A stretch of 41,776 nucleotides of DNA from Oscillospiraceae bacterium (GCA_009782435.1 WRJA01000010.1:1-41776); one strand, 5' to 3'. Shown: positions 1-8,838, counted from the stretch's first letter. The notes: generated from the sequence alone by a model not told the origin. Program-made: numbers and translations.

Positions 1-1
1 A

Positions 2-349
2 AAAACACTATTTTCACAAGTGACGGAACTGCGGAGAGGTATGTCTTTTGAAGAATTGAACAGGGCAATCGGTGAGACAGACGCGGTGGCAGGCCGGCTG
101 TTCGCGGTGGCAGAAGCGTACCCGGAGCTTCGTTCCGCTGATGTCTTTCGTGAATTGCAATCCGGCATACGGGACGCGGAGGAGCATTTACAGGCGGCGC
201 GGCGTCTTTATAACACCAATGTAACCGCTTTCAACTCGGCGATTGCAGTATTCCCCGCAAGTGTTGTCGCCAAATCCAAGCATTTTGGGAAAAGAGAATT
301 TTTCGTTGCAGAGGAAAATAAACGTGAAGACGTTGCGATGAAATTCTGA
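2..349 (+). CDS. lemA: LemA family protein, C-terminal part (5' end outside the window)
   Basis: The reading frame is open from base 2, so the gene begins before the window; the GTG at 20 is an internal codon. The visible 115 or so residues match the end of LemA: the FAVAEAYPELRSADVF helix, the LQSGIRDAEEHLQAARRLYN helix, then YNTNVTAFNSAIAVFPASVVA and a KREFF tail. LemA proteins are small membrane-anchored helical-bundle proteins of unclear role; the N-terminal membrane segment lies off the window. A strong terminator follows the stop, so this is the last gene of its transcript. Confidence 0.88.
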   Translation, partial: KTLFSQVTELRRGMSFEELNRAIGETDAVAGRLFAVAEAYPELRSADVFRELQSGIRDAEEHLQAARRLYNTNVTAFNSAIAVFPASVVAKSKHFGKREFFVAEENKREDVAMKF

Positions 350-365
350 GACACGAGTAAATACG

Positions 366-407
366 CCGCCCGACAAGGCATTGCATGCCTTGTCGGGCGG
401 TTTTTTT
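366..407 (+). terminator. Rho-independent terminator after lemA
   Basis: Perfect 16-bp arms (366-381 and 385-400) with a 3-nt loop, followed by seven T residues at 401-407. There is no A-run on the left side, so it should work for plus-strand transcription only. Confidence 0.95.
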
Positions 408-473
408 CGTTCAGGAAATAATTATTTAAAAATACCCTTGACAGCAGTGATCTTGAGAGCGTTTTTGCCTTGA

Positions 474-689
474 TCAAGAGCCCGTGCGGGCGACTATGGC
501 CTCTTTCGGGCAGGCTTTAACGCATTTAAGGCATCCGACGCACAGATCGGGCCGATCGATATGAGCGTGCTTGTGTATCGGGGAATTCACCCTTCCGATA
601 ACTTCTTTCGGACAAGTCTCCGCGCATTTGCCGCAGTTTATGCAACGGCGCGCATACAATGAAACATGGGCGGTCGTATTATGTCTCAT
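474..689 (-). CDS. 2x[4Fe-4S] ferredoxin
   Basis: A 71-residue protein made almost entirely of two cluster-binding motifs: C16-x2-C19-x2-C22-x3-C26-P and C50-x2-C53-x2-C56-x3-C60-P. This is the bacterial dicluster ferredoxin arrangement, with a spacer of about 23 residues between motifs. An AGGAG-type ribosome site lies just upstream of the ATG. It follows the symporter gene on the same strand after 51 bp, so it may be co-transcribed with it. A low-potential electron carrier for the acyl-CoA dehydrogenase/Etf or Hdr-Flx systems of this window is plausible but inferred from position only. Confidence 0.9.
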   Translation of the reverse strand: MRHNTTAHVSLYARRCINCGKCAETCPKEVIGRVNSPIHKHAHIDRPDLCVGCLKCVKACPKEAIVARTGS

Positions 690-740
690 GCCGCATCTCC
701 TTTAAGATTTTCCTCAGTATTCTCTCGCTTTTTTCCGTAT

Positions 741-2198
741 TTATTTGCCGGGGTCCGGCATTTCTTTTTTCGGGAAAACAAGGCTGAACAAAACGGTCAT
801 AACAAAAGCGGAAGCGACGGCGGCATAAGTTTCAGTTATTGTGTCATTTATCGGATAACTGCCCGTGGTCATTTTAACAACGACCCACAAAACGCCGATC
901 ACAGCCGTGAAACACATGCTGAGGCAGGCGCCTTTCTCGGAAGCCCTTTTCCAGTATATTCCGAGTAAGACGACCACAAAAAGAGCTCCGCGCAATGAAT
1001 ATGCGGAATAGACGATGTCAAGGACTTTGCCCGAGTCAACAAGAGCGACAGCGCCCGCGCAGCAGACAACGCCGCTTAAGGCGGTGGTCATGCGGCTTAC
1101 GCGCATCACCCGGTCGTCCGCGGCGTTCGGACAAAACACGCGCTGATACAGATCTTTTGTCAGCATGGTGCCGGAAGCCAATATGATGGGCGAAACGGTC
1201 GACAGTATGGCGGCGAGTATGGAAGCGAGAACCAAACCGCCGATGATTTCCGGCAGATTCATCATAAGCGCGGGCAGAGCCAGCTTGGCGTCGACAACGA
1301 CCCTTCCGGCTGTGTCAAGCAGCGTCCCGTTGCGGCTCATAACTTTTGCGATCATTCCGAGCAAAGCGGTGCACAGACCGAAAGGCGCGACGACAAAAGC
1401 CGTAATAACGCATGCTTTTTTTGCGCTCGGTATATCTTTCGCGGCAAGCACGGGCTGGATTCCGGCCTGCGCGGTGCAGGCGCCGAGCAGGGAGGCGATG
1501 ATCCAGGAGCTGACCTTAGGCATGCCGATGGTGAACATATTAAAATAATTCGCTCCGGCTTCCGCCGCTTCAGCTTCTCTTATCCCTGCAATAAAATTTT
1601 CGCGGCCTCCCACTCCGGACAAGGCGAACACTATAGCGAGGATAACGCCGAAGTACATGACGAACAGATGCATGACATTGGTGGACGCCACCGCGTTCAT
1701 GCCGCCGGCTAAAGTGTATATGATGAAAATTATCGCGAAAACGATCACCGTTACATTAAAGTCAAAACCCAAAAGCGACTGGCCGAGTTTCCCCGCGGCG
1801 ATCATCTGTGAGAGCCCGACGGCTAACATGACGATCACGAGCAATACGCAGGACACGGAGCGCGCGCTTTTACCGAAGAACTTTTCAATGATGCCGGGAA
1901 CGGTCACGGTGTTCAAGCTGCGGTAGAGTTTGGCAAAACACAAGGCGAGGAACATTACTCCTATCCCGTTTGCTATGGTGTACCACGCGCCGGACAGGCC
2001 GTAAAGGAAGCCGTATTCGGATACGCCCGTCGTGGCGGTGCCTCCGAGCCATTCGCCCGCCGAAGCGCATACGATGGCGAATACGCCCATTTCGGCTCCG
2101 TGGAACGCCGCGGAGTCTTTGGCCCTTTTTGACGACCAAACGCCTATGCCGACGGTCAGCGCGAAATAAATAACAATGATCAGTAATTGAACAGACAT
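741..2198 (-). CDS. Sodium:solute symporter (SSS family)
   Basis: A 485-residue, very hydrophobic protein with about 13 predicted membrane segments. It opens with a helix (residues 4-20) followed by SSKRAKDSAAF, and then has the family region ASAGEWLGGTATTGVSEYGFLYGLSGAWYT and the segment LVLASILAAILSTVSPIILASGTMLTKDLYQ, both typical of Na+/solute symporters. An AGAGGG site precedes the ATG. Substrate cannot be read from sequence. Because it follows a Na+-pumping decarboxylase operon, uptake of a carboxylate or amino acid driven by the Na+ gradient that pump creates is a reasonable inference. A terminator separates it from the gene upstream, so it probably has its own promoter or depends on read-through. 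Confidence 0.88.
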   Translation of the reverse strand: MSVQLLIIVIYFALTVGIGVWSSKRAKDSAAFHGAEMGVFAIVCASAGEWLGGTATTGVSEYGFLYGLSGAWYTIANGIGVMFLALCFAKLYRSLNTVTVPGIIEKFFGKSARSVSCVLLVIVMLAVGLSQMIAAGKLGQSLLGFDFNVTVIVFAIIFIIYTLAGGMNAVASTNVMHLFVMYFGVILAIVFALSGVGGRENFIAGIREAEAAEAGANYFNMFTIGMPKVSSWIIASLLGACTAQAGIQPVLAAKDIPSAKKACVITAFVVAPFGLCTALLGMIAKVMSRNGTLLDTAGRVVVDAKLALPALMMNLPEIIGGLVLASILAAILSTVSPIILASGTMLTKDLYQRVFCPNAADDRVMRVSRMTTALSGVVCCAGAVALVDSGKVLDIVYSAYSLRGALFVVVLLGIYWKRASEKGACLSMCFTAVIGVLWVVVKMTTGSYPINDTITETYAAVASAFVMTVLFSLVFPKKEMPDPGK

Positions 2199-2238
2199 GT
2201 CAAAGCCCTCTTTGCGGCAGCGGTTTGTTTGCGGCGGG

Positions 2239-2276
2239 AAAAAGGCACTCTCCCGAAGCCCGGGAAGTGCCTTTTT
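2239..2276 (-). terminator. Terminator between the pump beta subunit and the symporter
   Basis: The hairpin has AAAAAGGCACT at 2239-2249 paired with AGTGCCTTTTT at 2266-2276, plus TCCCG/CGGGA inside. The A/T flanks give a T-run on both strands, so it can work in either direction; it lies just after the minus-strand decarboxylase operon. Confidence 0.85.
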
Positions 2277-2295
2277 GCATGTTTGCGAATTCCGC

Positions 2296-3480
2296 TCAGC
2301 CGCCGAATACGGCGAGCAGGAAGCCGGCGGCGACGGCCGAACCGATGACTCCGGCGACGTTGGGGCCCATTGCGTGCATGAGCAGGAAGTTTGACGGATT
2401 TGCTTTTTGCCCGACTTTTTGTGAGACTCTGGCGGCCATGGGCACGGCGGAGACGCCGGCCGAACCGATAAGCGGGTTTATCTTGCCGCCCGAGAGCTTG
2501 CACATCAGCTTGCCCAGGAGGACGCCGCCGACGGTCGAAAACGCGAAAGCTAAAAGCCCGAGGACCACTATCTTGATCGTTTCAGGCGTTAAAAACCTGT
2601 CGAATCTCGTGGTCGCGCCGACGGATACGGACAGGAAGATAACGACGATGTTCATAAGAGCGTTCTGGGCGGTGTCGCTGAGCCTGTCCACCACACCGCA
2701 TTCACGCAGCAGGTTGCCGAGCATCAAAAGACCTATGAGCGGGGCCACAGAGGGGAGAACGAGTATGCAAACTATTGAGACCAATATGGGGAATACGATC
2801 TTTTCCGTCTTTGTGACGAAGCGGAGCTGATCCATTTTGATCTCGCGTTCCTTTTTTGTCGTGAGGGCGTTCATGATGGGTGGCTGGATGAGCGGCACGA
2901 GCGCCATGTATGAGTATGCCGCTATCGCTATCGCTCCCAACAGATGCGGCGCCAGTTTGCCGGTCAGCCAGATGGCGGTGGGGCCGTCCGCGCCGCCGAT
3001 TATGGCGATGGAACCGCCCTCGGGGCCGGAAAAGCCGAGTATTATTGAGAGTATCAAAGCGCAGTATATGCCGAGCTGCGCGGCCGCGCCCAAGAGCAGG
3101 GATTTCGGGTTCGCGAGCATGGGGCCGAAGTCCGTCATAGCGCCGACTCCGAGGAATATGAGAGACGGATAAAGGCCTGTTTTTACGCCTATGTACAGGA
3201 TATCCAAAAGCCCTCCCTCATGCAAGACCTTCAAATAATCCACATGGAAATCCGTCTGACTCGGATCTATCCACAGCTCAGGCGTGTAGATGCCCGTTAT
3301 GGGAAGGTTTGTCAGCAGCATTCCGAAAGCTATGCCCACAAGCAAAAGCGGTTCGAATTGACGCACTATGCCGAGGTAAAGCAAAAAGCAGGCGAGCAGT
3401 ATCATTATTATCTGGCGGATATCCGAAATATTGGCAAAGCCCGAGCTCATCCATATTTCTTTCAGAGTTCCGATAATCAT
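2296..3480 (-). CDS. gcdB: Na+-transporting decarboxylase beta subunit (GcdB/OadB type)
   Basis: This is the membrane subunit that decarboxylates carboxybiotin and exports Na+. It has 394 residues and many membrane segments. Residues known from oxaloacetate decarboxylase beta (recalled as D203, Y229, N373, G377, S382 and R389) all appear here at a constant offset of 38: D165 in GGADGPTAI, Y191, then N335, G339, S344 and R351 in the NPLIGSAGVSAVPMAAR block. That consistency strongly supports a working pump. It lies 15 bp after the biotinylated gamma-subunit gene. The matching alpha subunit is in the divergent operon and is of the glutaconyl-CoA type, so the complex is most likely glutaconyl-CoA decarboxylase rather than oxaloacetate or methylmalonyl-CoA decarboxylase. 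Confidence 0.95.
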   Translation of the reverse strand: MIIGTLKEIWMSSGFANISDIRQIIMILLACFLLYLGIVRQFEPLLLVGIAFGMLLTNLPITGIYTPELWIDPSQTDFHVDYLKVLHEGGLLDILYIGVKTGLYPSLIFLGVGAMTDFGPMLANPKSLLLGAAAQLGIYCALILSIILGFSGPEGGSIAIIGGADGPTAIWLTGKLAPHLLGAIAIAAYSYMALVPLIQPPIMNALTTKKEREIKMDQLRFVTKTEKIVFPILVSIVCILVLPSVAPLIGLLMLGNLLRECGVVDRLSDTAQNALMNIVVIFLSVSVGATTRFDRFLTPETIKIVVLGLLAFAFSTVGGVLLGKLMCKLSGGKINPLIGSAGVSAVPMAARVSQKVGQKANPSNFLLMHAMGPNVAGVIGSAVAAGFLLAVFGG

Positions 3481-3495
3481 ATTATTCTTTCCTCC

Positions 3496-4158
3496 TTAAC
3501 CCAGAATGATGAGAGCGTCCCCCGCGTTGACGACCGCTCCTTTGGCAGCGGCGACTGACGTCACCTTGCCGTCTCTCGGGGAAAATATCTCGTTTTCCAT
3601 TTTCATTGCCTCTAAGATAAGGAGTACCTGACCGGATCTCACAGTGTCTCCGACGGAGACGTTTACGGACAAAACCGTACCGGGCATGGGCGCCGCGACG
3701 GTCTCCTCACCCGCGGAGGTTTGCGCAGGAGCGGGCGCGGGAGCGGCGGGCGGCGGCGCGGGAGCTTTTACCGGCGCCGGAGCTTTCATCGGCGCGGCGG
3801 CCGGAGCGGGGGAATATGTTATCGTGTCTTTTGTCGCGGCTTCGACGTCGTAAGCTTCGCCGTCCACGACCACCCTGTATTTCCTGACGCCCGCGCCTCG
3901 GGTCACTTGCCGCGGCGGCGCGCTTACCGCCGCTGCGCTCACAGGGGCTTCAGCCGGAGCGGTCGGCGCGGCGGTCGGCGCGGGAGCCTGTTGCGGGCCT
4001 TCCGGAGCGGCGGCGGCAGGTTTGCGCGCGATTCTCTTAAGGACGGCCGACATGATGTATATGACACACATCAGGAATATCAAAACGACAAAAACCACGC
4101 ACATGCCCAGAAGGGAAATGCCCAATGCTTCGGGGATGGCAGGCTGAGCCAAATTCAT
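3496..4158 (-). CDS. Decarboxylase gamma/delta subunit fused to a biotin carrier domain
   Basis: A 220-residue fusion. Residues 1-45 carry one membrane helix (about 12-40) of the OadG/GcdD kind, followed by an Ala/Pro-rich linker. Around residues 90-110 is a KYRVVVDGEAYDVE strand pair like the start of biotin carriers, then a second Ala/Pro linker. Residues about 150-220 form a biotinyl domain with the EAMKMEN motif; K186 is the expected biotinylation site. In most described pumps the membrane anchor and the biotin carrier are separate polypeptides. A free carrier is also encoded in the divergent operon, so this pump has two. The fusion would tether the biotin arm directly to the membrane next to the beta subunit. 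Confidence 0.9.
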   Translation of the reverse strand: MNLAQPAIPEALGISLLGMCVVFVVLIFLMCVIYIMSAVLKRIARKPAAAAPEGPQQAPAPTAAPTAPAEAPVSAAAVSAPPRQVTRGAGVRKYRVVVDGEAYDVEAATKDTITYSPAPAAAPMKAPAPVKAPAPPPAAPAPAPAQTSAGEETVAAPMPGTVLSVNVSVGDTVRSGQVLLILEAMKMENEIFSPRDGKVTSVAAAKGAVVNAGDALIILG

Positions 4159-4173
4159 TTGGTAACTCCTCCC

Positions 4174-4833
4174 TTACTGTGCGTACATTACGCCGATTTT
4201 ATCGGGTATGATGAGTTTTGCCTCGGTCTTGGATTGGATATCCTCCGCGGTCACACCGGGGGCAAGTTCTTTTAAAACGATACCGGCGTCCGTTATCTCC
4301 ATCACACCGAGTTCGGTGACGATGAAGTTGACAACTTTAACGGCGGTCAGGGGCAGAGTGCATTTTTTGAGTATCTTCGGCGAGCCGTCCTTAGTCGTAT
4401 GTTCCATGGCGATGATGACCTTTTTCGCGCCGACCACAAGGTCCATGGCGCCGCCCATGCCGGGCACCAGTTTTCCCGGCACGTTCCAGTTTGCAAGGTC
4501 GCCGTGTTCGTCGACCTCCAGAGCGCCCAAGACGGTTATGTCCACATGCCCCCCGCGCGCCAGAGCGAAGCTCATTGAACTGTCAAAACACGCGCCGCCC
4601 GGAACGATGGTCACAGGAATGCCGCCGGCGTTGCTGGTGTCTTTGTCTTCTTTGCCGGGTTCCGGATTCGGTCCGATGCCGATAAATCCGTTCTCTGAGT
4701 GAAGCATGACGTTTTTATCGGGAGAAAGGTAATTGGCGACCAAGGTGGGCAGGCCTATTCCGAGATTTCCCAAATTGCCTTCTTCAAAAAAATCCGCTGT
4801 CCTTCGGGCTATGATTTCGCGTATATCAGCCAT
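4174..4833 (-). CDS. CoA-transferase subunit B (3-oxoacid/butyrate-acetoacetate type)
   Basis: A 219-residue subunit of a two-subunit family I CoA-transferase. The catalytic glutamate motif S-E-N-G is at residues 46-49, making E47 the residue that forms the glutamyl-CoA thioester. The GGA(M)DLV block near residue 130 is also typical. Subunit A is encoded directly upstream, 15 bp away. Placed with a butyryl-CoA-type dehydrogenase, it probably exchanges CoA between an acyl-CoA and a free acid, for example activating glutarate or acetoacetate, or releasing butyrate. The exact acid pair cannot be told from sequence. Confidence 0.93.
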   Translation of the reverse strand: MADIREIIARRTADFFEEGNLGNLGIGLPTLVANYLSPDKNVMLHSENGFIGIGPNPEPGKEDKDTSNAGGIPVTIVPGGACFDSSMSFALARGGHVDITVLGALEVDEHGDLANWNVPGKLVPGMGGAMDLVVGAKKVIIAMEHTTKDGSPKILKKCTLPLTAVKVVNFIVTELGVMEITDAGIVLKELAPGVTAEDIQSKTEAKLIIPDKIGVMYAQ

Positions 4834-4848
4834 TTTACCGTTCCTCCT

Positions 4849-5496
4849 TTATGCCTTGACGATCATGTCGACGAGTATGGCCGGGGTGACGACTTGATCT
4901 TGGTCCAACTCTCCGACTTCGACGATATTCTCGGCGAGAACGATGACCAGATCGGCGGCCATTGCCATGAGCGGGTTAAAGTTCCGGGCCGCCCTCCTGT
5001 ATACGAGATTGCCTATCTTATCCGCCTTGTACGCATGCAGCAGCGCGATATCGGCTCTCAGCGGCGCTTCGATCAAAAAGTCCCTGCCGTTAAAGTTGAT
5101 TTTTTGTTTGCCTTCTTCGATAACGGTGCCGACGCCCGTCGGCGTAAGGAAACCGCCGAGACCGGCGCCTGCGGATCTTATCCTCTCGGCCAAGGTCCCC
5201 TGAGGGACAAGCTCGACTTCCATTTCCCCGGCGTTCATCTTTCGGCCGGTCTCCTTGTTTGTGCCGATGTGAGAGGCTATCACTTTTTTGACCTGATTAT
5301 TGACAATGAGCCTGCCGACGCCGCGGTCGACAAAACTCGTATCATTGTTGATGATGGTGAGGTCTTTGACTCCTTTTTCGATCAGAGCGTCGATGAATCT
5401 CTCCGGAGTTCCGACCGCCAGGAATCCGCCGACCATTATGACCTGATTGTCTTTGAATTTACTTACGGCTTCCTCAAAGGTTTTTATTTTGCTCAT
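4849..5496 (-). CDS. CoA-transferase subunit A (3-oxoacid/butyrate-acetoacetate type)
   Basis: A 215-residue subunit that pairs with the B subunit encoded next to it. It shows the family signature [19 protein letters not shown] near residues 20-40 (the CoA-binding glycine-rich loop) and a [11 protein letters not shown] segment around residue 114. It has a GGGAG-type ribosome site and lies 24 bp after the acyl-CoA dehydrogenase gene, which fits co-translation in one operon. No truncation or odd residue was noticed. Confidence 0.93.
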   Translation of the reverse strand: MSKIKTFEEAVSKFKDNQVIMVGGFLAVGTPERFIDALIEKGVKDLTIINNDTSFVDRGVGRLIVNNQVKKVIASHIGTNKETGRKMNAGEMEVELVPQGTLAERIRSAGAGLGGFLTPTGVGTVIEEGKQKINFNGRDFLIEAPLRADIALLHAYKADKIGNLVYRRAARNFNPLMAMAADLVIVLAENIVEVGELDQDQVVTPAILVDMIVKA

Positions 5497-5520
5497 AACG
5501 CTTACTCCCTTATAAAACGC

Positions 5521-6663
5521 CTATCTCAGGCCCATGTAGTTCGAAATGACCATTCTCTGGACCTCGCTCGTACCCTCGTAGATCTCGGTTATCTTCGCGT
5601 CGCGCATGAAGCGCTCAAAGGGATACTCGCGCGTGTAACCGTAGCCGCCTATGAGTTGCAGGCAGCGGCGCGTTACGTCACTGGCGGTCTCGGAGGCGAA
5701 CAGCTTGGCTTCCGCCGCCAAGTGCGAATACGGCTCATGGTCCTGCTTGGCCTGCGCCGCGCGGTAGATCAAAAGACGCGACGCCTCGACCTTTGTCTGC
5801 ATGTCCGCAAGCTGGAACTGAGTGTTCTGGAACTTGCTGATGGTCTGGCCGAATTGGACGCGCTGCGTAACATATTTGATGCATTCCTCAACGGCTGCTT
5901 CCGCTATGCCGAGAGCCTGCGCCGCTATGCCGATGCGACCGCCGTCGAGCAGGGTCATCGCAATCTTGAAGCCTTTGTTCAGTTCACCGAGCAGATTCTC
6001 CTTCGGCACGATCATATCTTCGAATATGAGCTCGCAGGTCGAGGAAGCGCGGATGCCCATTTTCTTTTCTTTTGTTCCGAGACTGAAGCCGGGGAAGCCT
6101 TTTTCTATGATGAACGCAGAAATGCCCTTGTTTCCTTTTTCTTTGTCGGTCATGGCGAAAATAACGAAAGTTTCCGCGTATCCGGCGTTGGTGATAAACA
6201 TTTTTGTGCCGTTTATCAGCCAGTGGTCGCCCTTATCGACGGCGGTGGTTTTTTGCATGGCGGCGTCGGTTCCGGCGAGCGGTTCCGTAAGACCCATGGC
6301 CCCGAGCTTTTCACCGGACGCAAGCGGGACCAAGTATTTCTTTTTTTGCTCCTCGGTGCCGTATTCGCTGATGGGCCAGCAGCACAGCGAACTGTGGGCG
6401 GACAGGGTGACGCTTGTGCTCGCGCAGTACCTGGCAAGCTCCTCACAGGCGGCGATATATGTGACATAGCTGAGACCGGCTCCGCCGTATTCCTCCGGGA
6501 ACGGGAGTCCCATCATACCCATTTCCGCCAGTTGTTTCACTGTCTCTTCCGGGAAACGCTCCTCTTCGTCGATCTCCGCCGCGATGGGCTGCACTTCTTT
6601 TAAGCAAAAATCGTGCAACATGTCAATAATGTCTTGCTCTTCAGGCGTAAACTTGAAATCCAT
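5521..6663 (-). CDS. bcd: Acyl-CoA dehydrogenase, short-chain/butyryl-CoA type
   Basis: A 380-residue FAD enzyme, the usual length for the family. It has the N-terminal helical domain, the LTEPLAGTDAA and WLINGTKMFITN flavin-binding stretches, and the C-terminal EIYEGTSEVQRMVISNYMGL, which places the catalytic base at E363. It is the first gene of the minus-strand operon, about 100 bases after a near-consensus promoter. With EtfA/EtfB encoded in the divergent operon, it is the natural candidate for reducing crotonyl-CoA to butyryl-CoA, possibly coupled to ferredoxin reduction. It differs clearly from the other dehydrogenase at 9571. Confidence 0.9.
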   Translation of the reverse strand: MDFKFTPEEQDIIDMLHDFCLKEVQPIAAEIDEEERFPEETVKQLAEMGMMGLPFPEEYGGAGLSYVTYIAACEELARYCASTSVTLSAHSSLCCWPISEYGTEEQKKKYLVPLASGEKLGAMGLTEPLAGTDAAMQKTTAVDKGDHWLINGTKMFITNAGYAETFVIFAMTDKEKGNKGISAFIIEKGFPGFSLGTKEKKMGIRASSTCELIFEDMIVPKENLLGELNKGFKIAMTLLDGGRIGIAAQALGIAEAAVEECIKYVTQRVQFGQTISKFQNTQFQLADMQTKVEASRLLIYRAAQAKQDHEPYSHLAAEAKLFASETASDVTRRCLQLIGGYGYTREYPFERFMRDAKITEIYEGTSEVQRMVISNYMGLR

Positions 6664-6742
6664 AGCTTCGTATTTCCCCTTTTCATATAATATTTTAAGC
6701 GCTCCGGCCGCTTTCGATTCCGGTGAATCCGACCGCCGGCGC

Positions 6743-6763
6743 TTGTTATGCGAGCAATAACAA
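6743..6763. promoter_or_regulatory. Palindromic operator-like site next to the minus-strand promoter
   Basis: TTGTTAT (6743-6749) and ATAACAA (6757-6763) are perfect inverted arms around a 7-base centre. The site lies just downstream of the expected transcription start of the minus-strand promoter, a position typical of repressor operators. The arms resemble half-sites of the redox sensor Rex (TTGTTAA), but the total length of 21 differs from the usual 18, so the regulator is unknown. Confidence 0.4.
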
Positions 6764-6870
6764 CACTTCTTTTATAATAATGAGCCGAGCGGCTGTTGTC
6801 AATAACAAATTACCGAATCGACCGGCCGTGAAATTACGATATAAGCCGCCGGCTTTATTATGCGGGCAAT
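6746..6870 (+). repeat. Imperfect direct repeat pair in the divergent control region
   Basis: TTATGCGAGCAAT (6746-6758) recurs as TTATGCGGGCAAT (6858-6870) with one change, each preceded by a GCCGGC-type sequence; the copies are 112 bp apart. They could be two binding sites for one regulator serving both promoters. The rest of the 397-bp gap shows no gene. Confidence 0.4.
6774..6802 (-). promoter_or_regulatory. Sigma-70-type promoter for the bcd-ctf-gcdB operon
   Basis: Reading the minus strand, the -35 box TTGACA (6797-6802) is a full match, followed by a 17-base spacer and a -10 box TATTAT (6774-6779). It gives a leader of about 100 bases before the bcd start at 6663. Confidence 0.7.
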
Positions 6871-6967
6871 TATTAAAGATAAACTGCCGGCCGGTTTATA
6901 TCTCGCGGCGAGACTGCGATCGGGAGAGCAAAAAGAAAATAAATGCAAATCAATTCGGGCAAACAAG

Positions 6968-6997
6968 TTGACAAATATACCGGCTTTTTAGTATAAT
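6968..6997 (+). promoter_or_regulatory. Sigma-70-type promoter for the gcdA operon
   Basis: The boxes TTGACA (6968-6973) and TATAAT (6992-6997) are both perfect, with an 18-base spacer. The gcdA start lies about 57 bases after the expected transcription start and has an AGGAGG ribosome site. Confidence 0.8.
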
Positions 6998-7060
6998 TTT
7001 TCATGTTTGGCAAACTAACCTTTTAAATATAATTATAAATACACAATAAGGAGGAGAAGT

Positions 7061-8827
7061 ATGAGCACATTTGGCTATTCCATGCCCGTTTACTTTCAAA
7101 ACATGCCGACCATAGGCGAACCTTTGTCCGCGCCGAATGCCGAAAATGAGGCGGAACTCCGAAAAATCGAGGAAGAACTCGAAAAAGAGGTCGCCGACAT
7201 ATTGGCGTCGGGGCGCGATGACGAATCTCTTAACAAATCCGGGCAGATGACGGCGCTGCAGCGCCTTGATATGCTCGTGGACAAAGGATCATGGTGCCCC
7301 CTGAACAGTCTGCTCAATCCGTTTGAAAACGCGGACGGAAGCACGGGTATTATTACGGGTCTCGGAAAGATCCGCGACAAATGGGCGGTGATCATTGCCT
7401 CGGACAACAAAAAGCTGGCGGGAGCTTGGGTGGCGGGGCAGGCGGTCAAGATAACCCGGGCTACAGACATGGCGAAACAGCTCAATGTACCGCTTGTTTA
7501 CGTTCTTAACTGCAGCGGCGTTAAACTTGACGAGCAGGAAAAAGTATACGCGGGGCGTATTACGGGCGGAACGCCTTTCTACCGTCATTCGGAATTGATG
7601 CAGCTCGGTATACCCATAATCGTCGGTATTTACGGAACAAACCCGGCCGGAGGCGGATATCACGCCATCAGCCCGACCATACTTTTGGCTCACGAGAAAG
7701 CCAACATGGCCGTCGGCGGCGCGGGCATTGTCGGCGGCATGAACCCGAAAGGCTTTGTCGATAAAGAAACCGCTCAGCTTCTCATTGACGCTACGAAAAA
7801 CGCAAAGCGCGAAGATCCGCCGGGAGCGGTGTCGGTGCATTTCGGAGAGACCGGCTTTTTCCGCGAGGTCTACACTGAAGAGGAAGGCGTTTTGGAAGCG
7901 ATCAAAAAATATATGGACACCGTCCCCGCTTACAATGAAAATTTCTTCCGTGTGGACGACCCCGAGGAACCGCTTTATTCACCGGACGATCTTTATACGC
8001 ATGTTCAGTTCAACCAGCGCCGCGCATATAAAATACACAATGTGCTCTCCTGCATCTTCGACAGCAGCGAGTTTATGGAATACAAAAAAGGCTACGGGCC
8101 GGAGATCGTTTGCGGGCTCGCGAAAATCAACGGCCTTTTAACGGGAGTCGTGTCGAATTTCCAAGGGATGATCCCGAATTATCCGGAGTACCTGCAAAAC
8201 AGCATCGGCGTCGGAGGCAAACTCTACCGCCAAGGCCTTGTTAAAATGAACGAGTTCGTCACGCTGTGCGCGAGGGACAGGCTCCCCATAGTGTGGTTTC
8301 AGGATACCTCGGGCATCGACGTGGGCGACCCCGCGGAGATAGCCGAGCTTTTGGGCTTGGGACAATCGCTCATTTTCAGCATACAGAACGCGAAAATACC
8401 GCAAATGGAAATAACCCTGCGTAAGGGTACCGCGGCGGCGCACTATGTCATGGGCGGGCCGCAGGGAACCGATACGAACGTGTTCAGCCTTGGCACGGCC
8501 GCGACCGAGATATACGTGATGCACGGCGAAACGGCCGCCGCCGCCATGTATGCCCGCCGTTTGGTAAAGGAGCAGGACGACGGTAAGGATATACAGCCGG
8601 TAATAGACAAGATGAACGCCTTGATCAAGAGTTATTCGGACAAATCGCGCCCGGGCGCTTGCGCCAAGCAGGGACTGGTGGATGAAATAGTCAACCTTGA
8701 CGAGCTGCGCCGGTATATCTGCGCTTTTGTCGGCGCCGCGTATCAAAATCCGGTCGCCATTTGCGCTTTCCATCAGATGCTTACCCCGCGTATAATACGC
8801 GAATGGGACAGCTTGAACAACGTGTGA
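7061..8827 (+). CDS. gcdA: Glutaconyl-CoA decarboxylase alpha subunit (carboxyltransferase)
   Basis: This subunit transfers the carboxyl group from glutaconyl-CoA to biotin, leaving crotonyl-CoA. At 588 residues it is almost the same length as the Acidaminococcus fermentans enzyme (587) and resembles it throughout. Shared features include the start SMPVYFQNMPTIG, the block VIIASDNKKLAGAWV, the stretch YVLNCSGVKLDEQEKVY, the oxyanion region YGTNPAGGGYH, and RQGLVKMNEFVTLCARDRL followed by IRKGTAAAHYVMGGPQG-like sequence. This separates it from oxaloacetate and methylmalonyl-CoA carboxyltransferases. It has two carboxyltransferase lobes. It heads the plus-strand operon with an AGGAGG site, and its membrane partner is encoded divergently at 2296. 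Confidence 0.95.
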   Translation: MSTFGYSMPVYFQNMPTIGEPLSAPNAENEAELRKIEEELEKEVADILASGRDDESLNKSGQMTALQRLDMLVDKGSWCPLNSLLNPFENADGSTGIITGLGKIRDKWAVIIASDNKKLAGAWVAGQAVKITRATDMAKQLNVPLVYVLNCSGVKLDEQEKVYAGRITGGTPFYRHSELMQLGIPIIVGIYGTNPAGGGYHAISPTILLAHEKANMAVGGAGIVGGMNPKGFVDKETAQLLIDATKNAKREDPPGAVSVHFGETGFFREVYTEEEGVLEAIKKYMDTVPAYNENFFRVDDPEEPLYSPDDLYTHVQFNQRRAYKIHNVLSCIFDSSEFMEYKKGYGPEIVCGLAKINGLLTGVVSNFQGMIPNYPEYLQNSIGVGGKLYRQGLVKMNEFVTLCARDRLPIVWFQDTSGIDVGDPAEIAELLGLGQSLIFSIQNAKIPQMEITLRKGTAAAHYVMGGPQGTDTNVFSLGTAATEIYVMHGETAAAAMYARRLVKEQDDGKDIQPVIDKMNALIKSYSDKSRPGACAKQGLVDEIVNLDELRRYICAFVGAAYQNPVAICAFHQMLTPRIIREWDSLNNV

Positions 8828-8838
8828 GGTGAAAGGAT

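Noticed and set aside
4699-6603. A 634-codon open frame on the plus strand
   Set aside because: It lies opposite the bcd and ctfA genes, which have clear motifs and ribosome sites. The translation has no recognisable domain; it is a by-product of GC-rich codon use.
6743-6763. Rex operator
   Set aside because: The half-sites resemble Rex boxes, but the spacing is 3 bases too long, so I kept it only as an unidentified operator-like palindrome.
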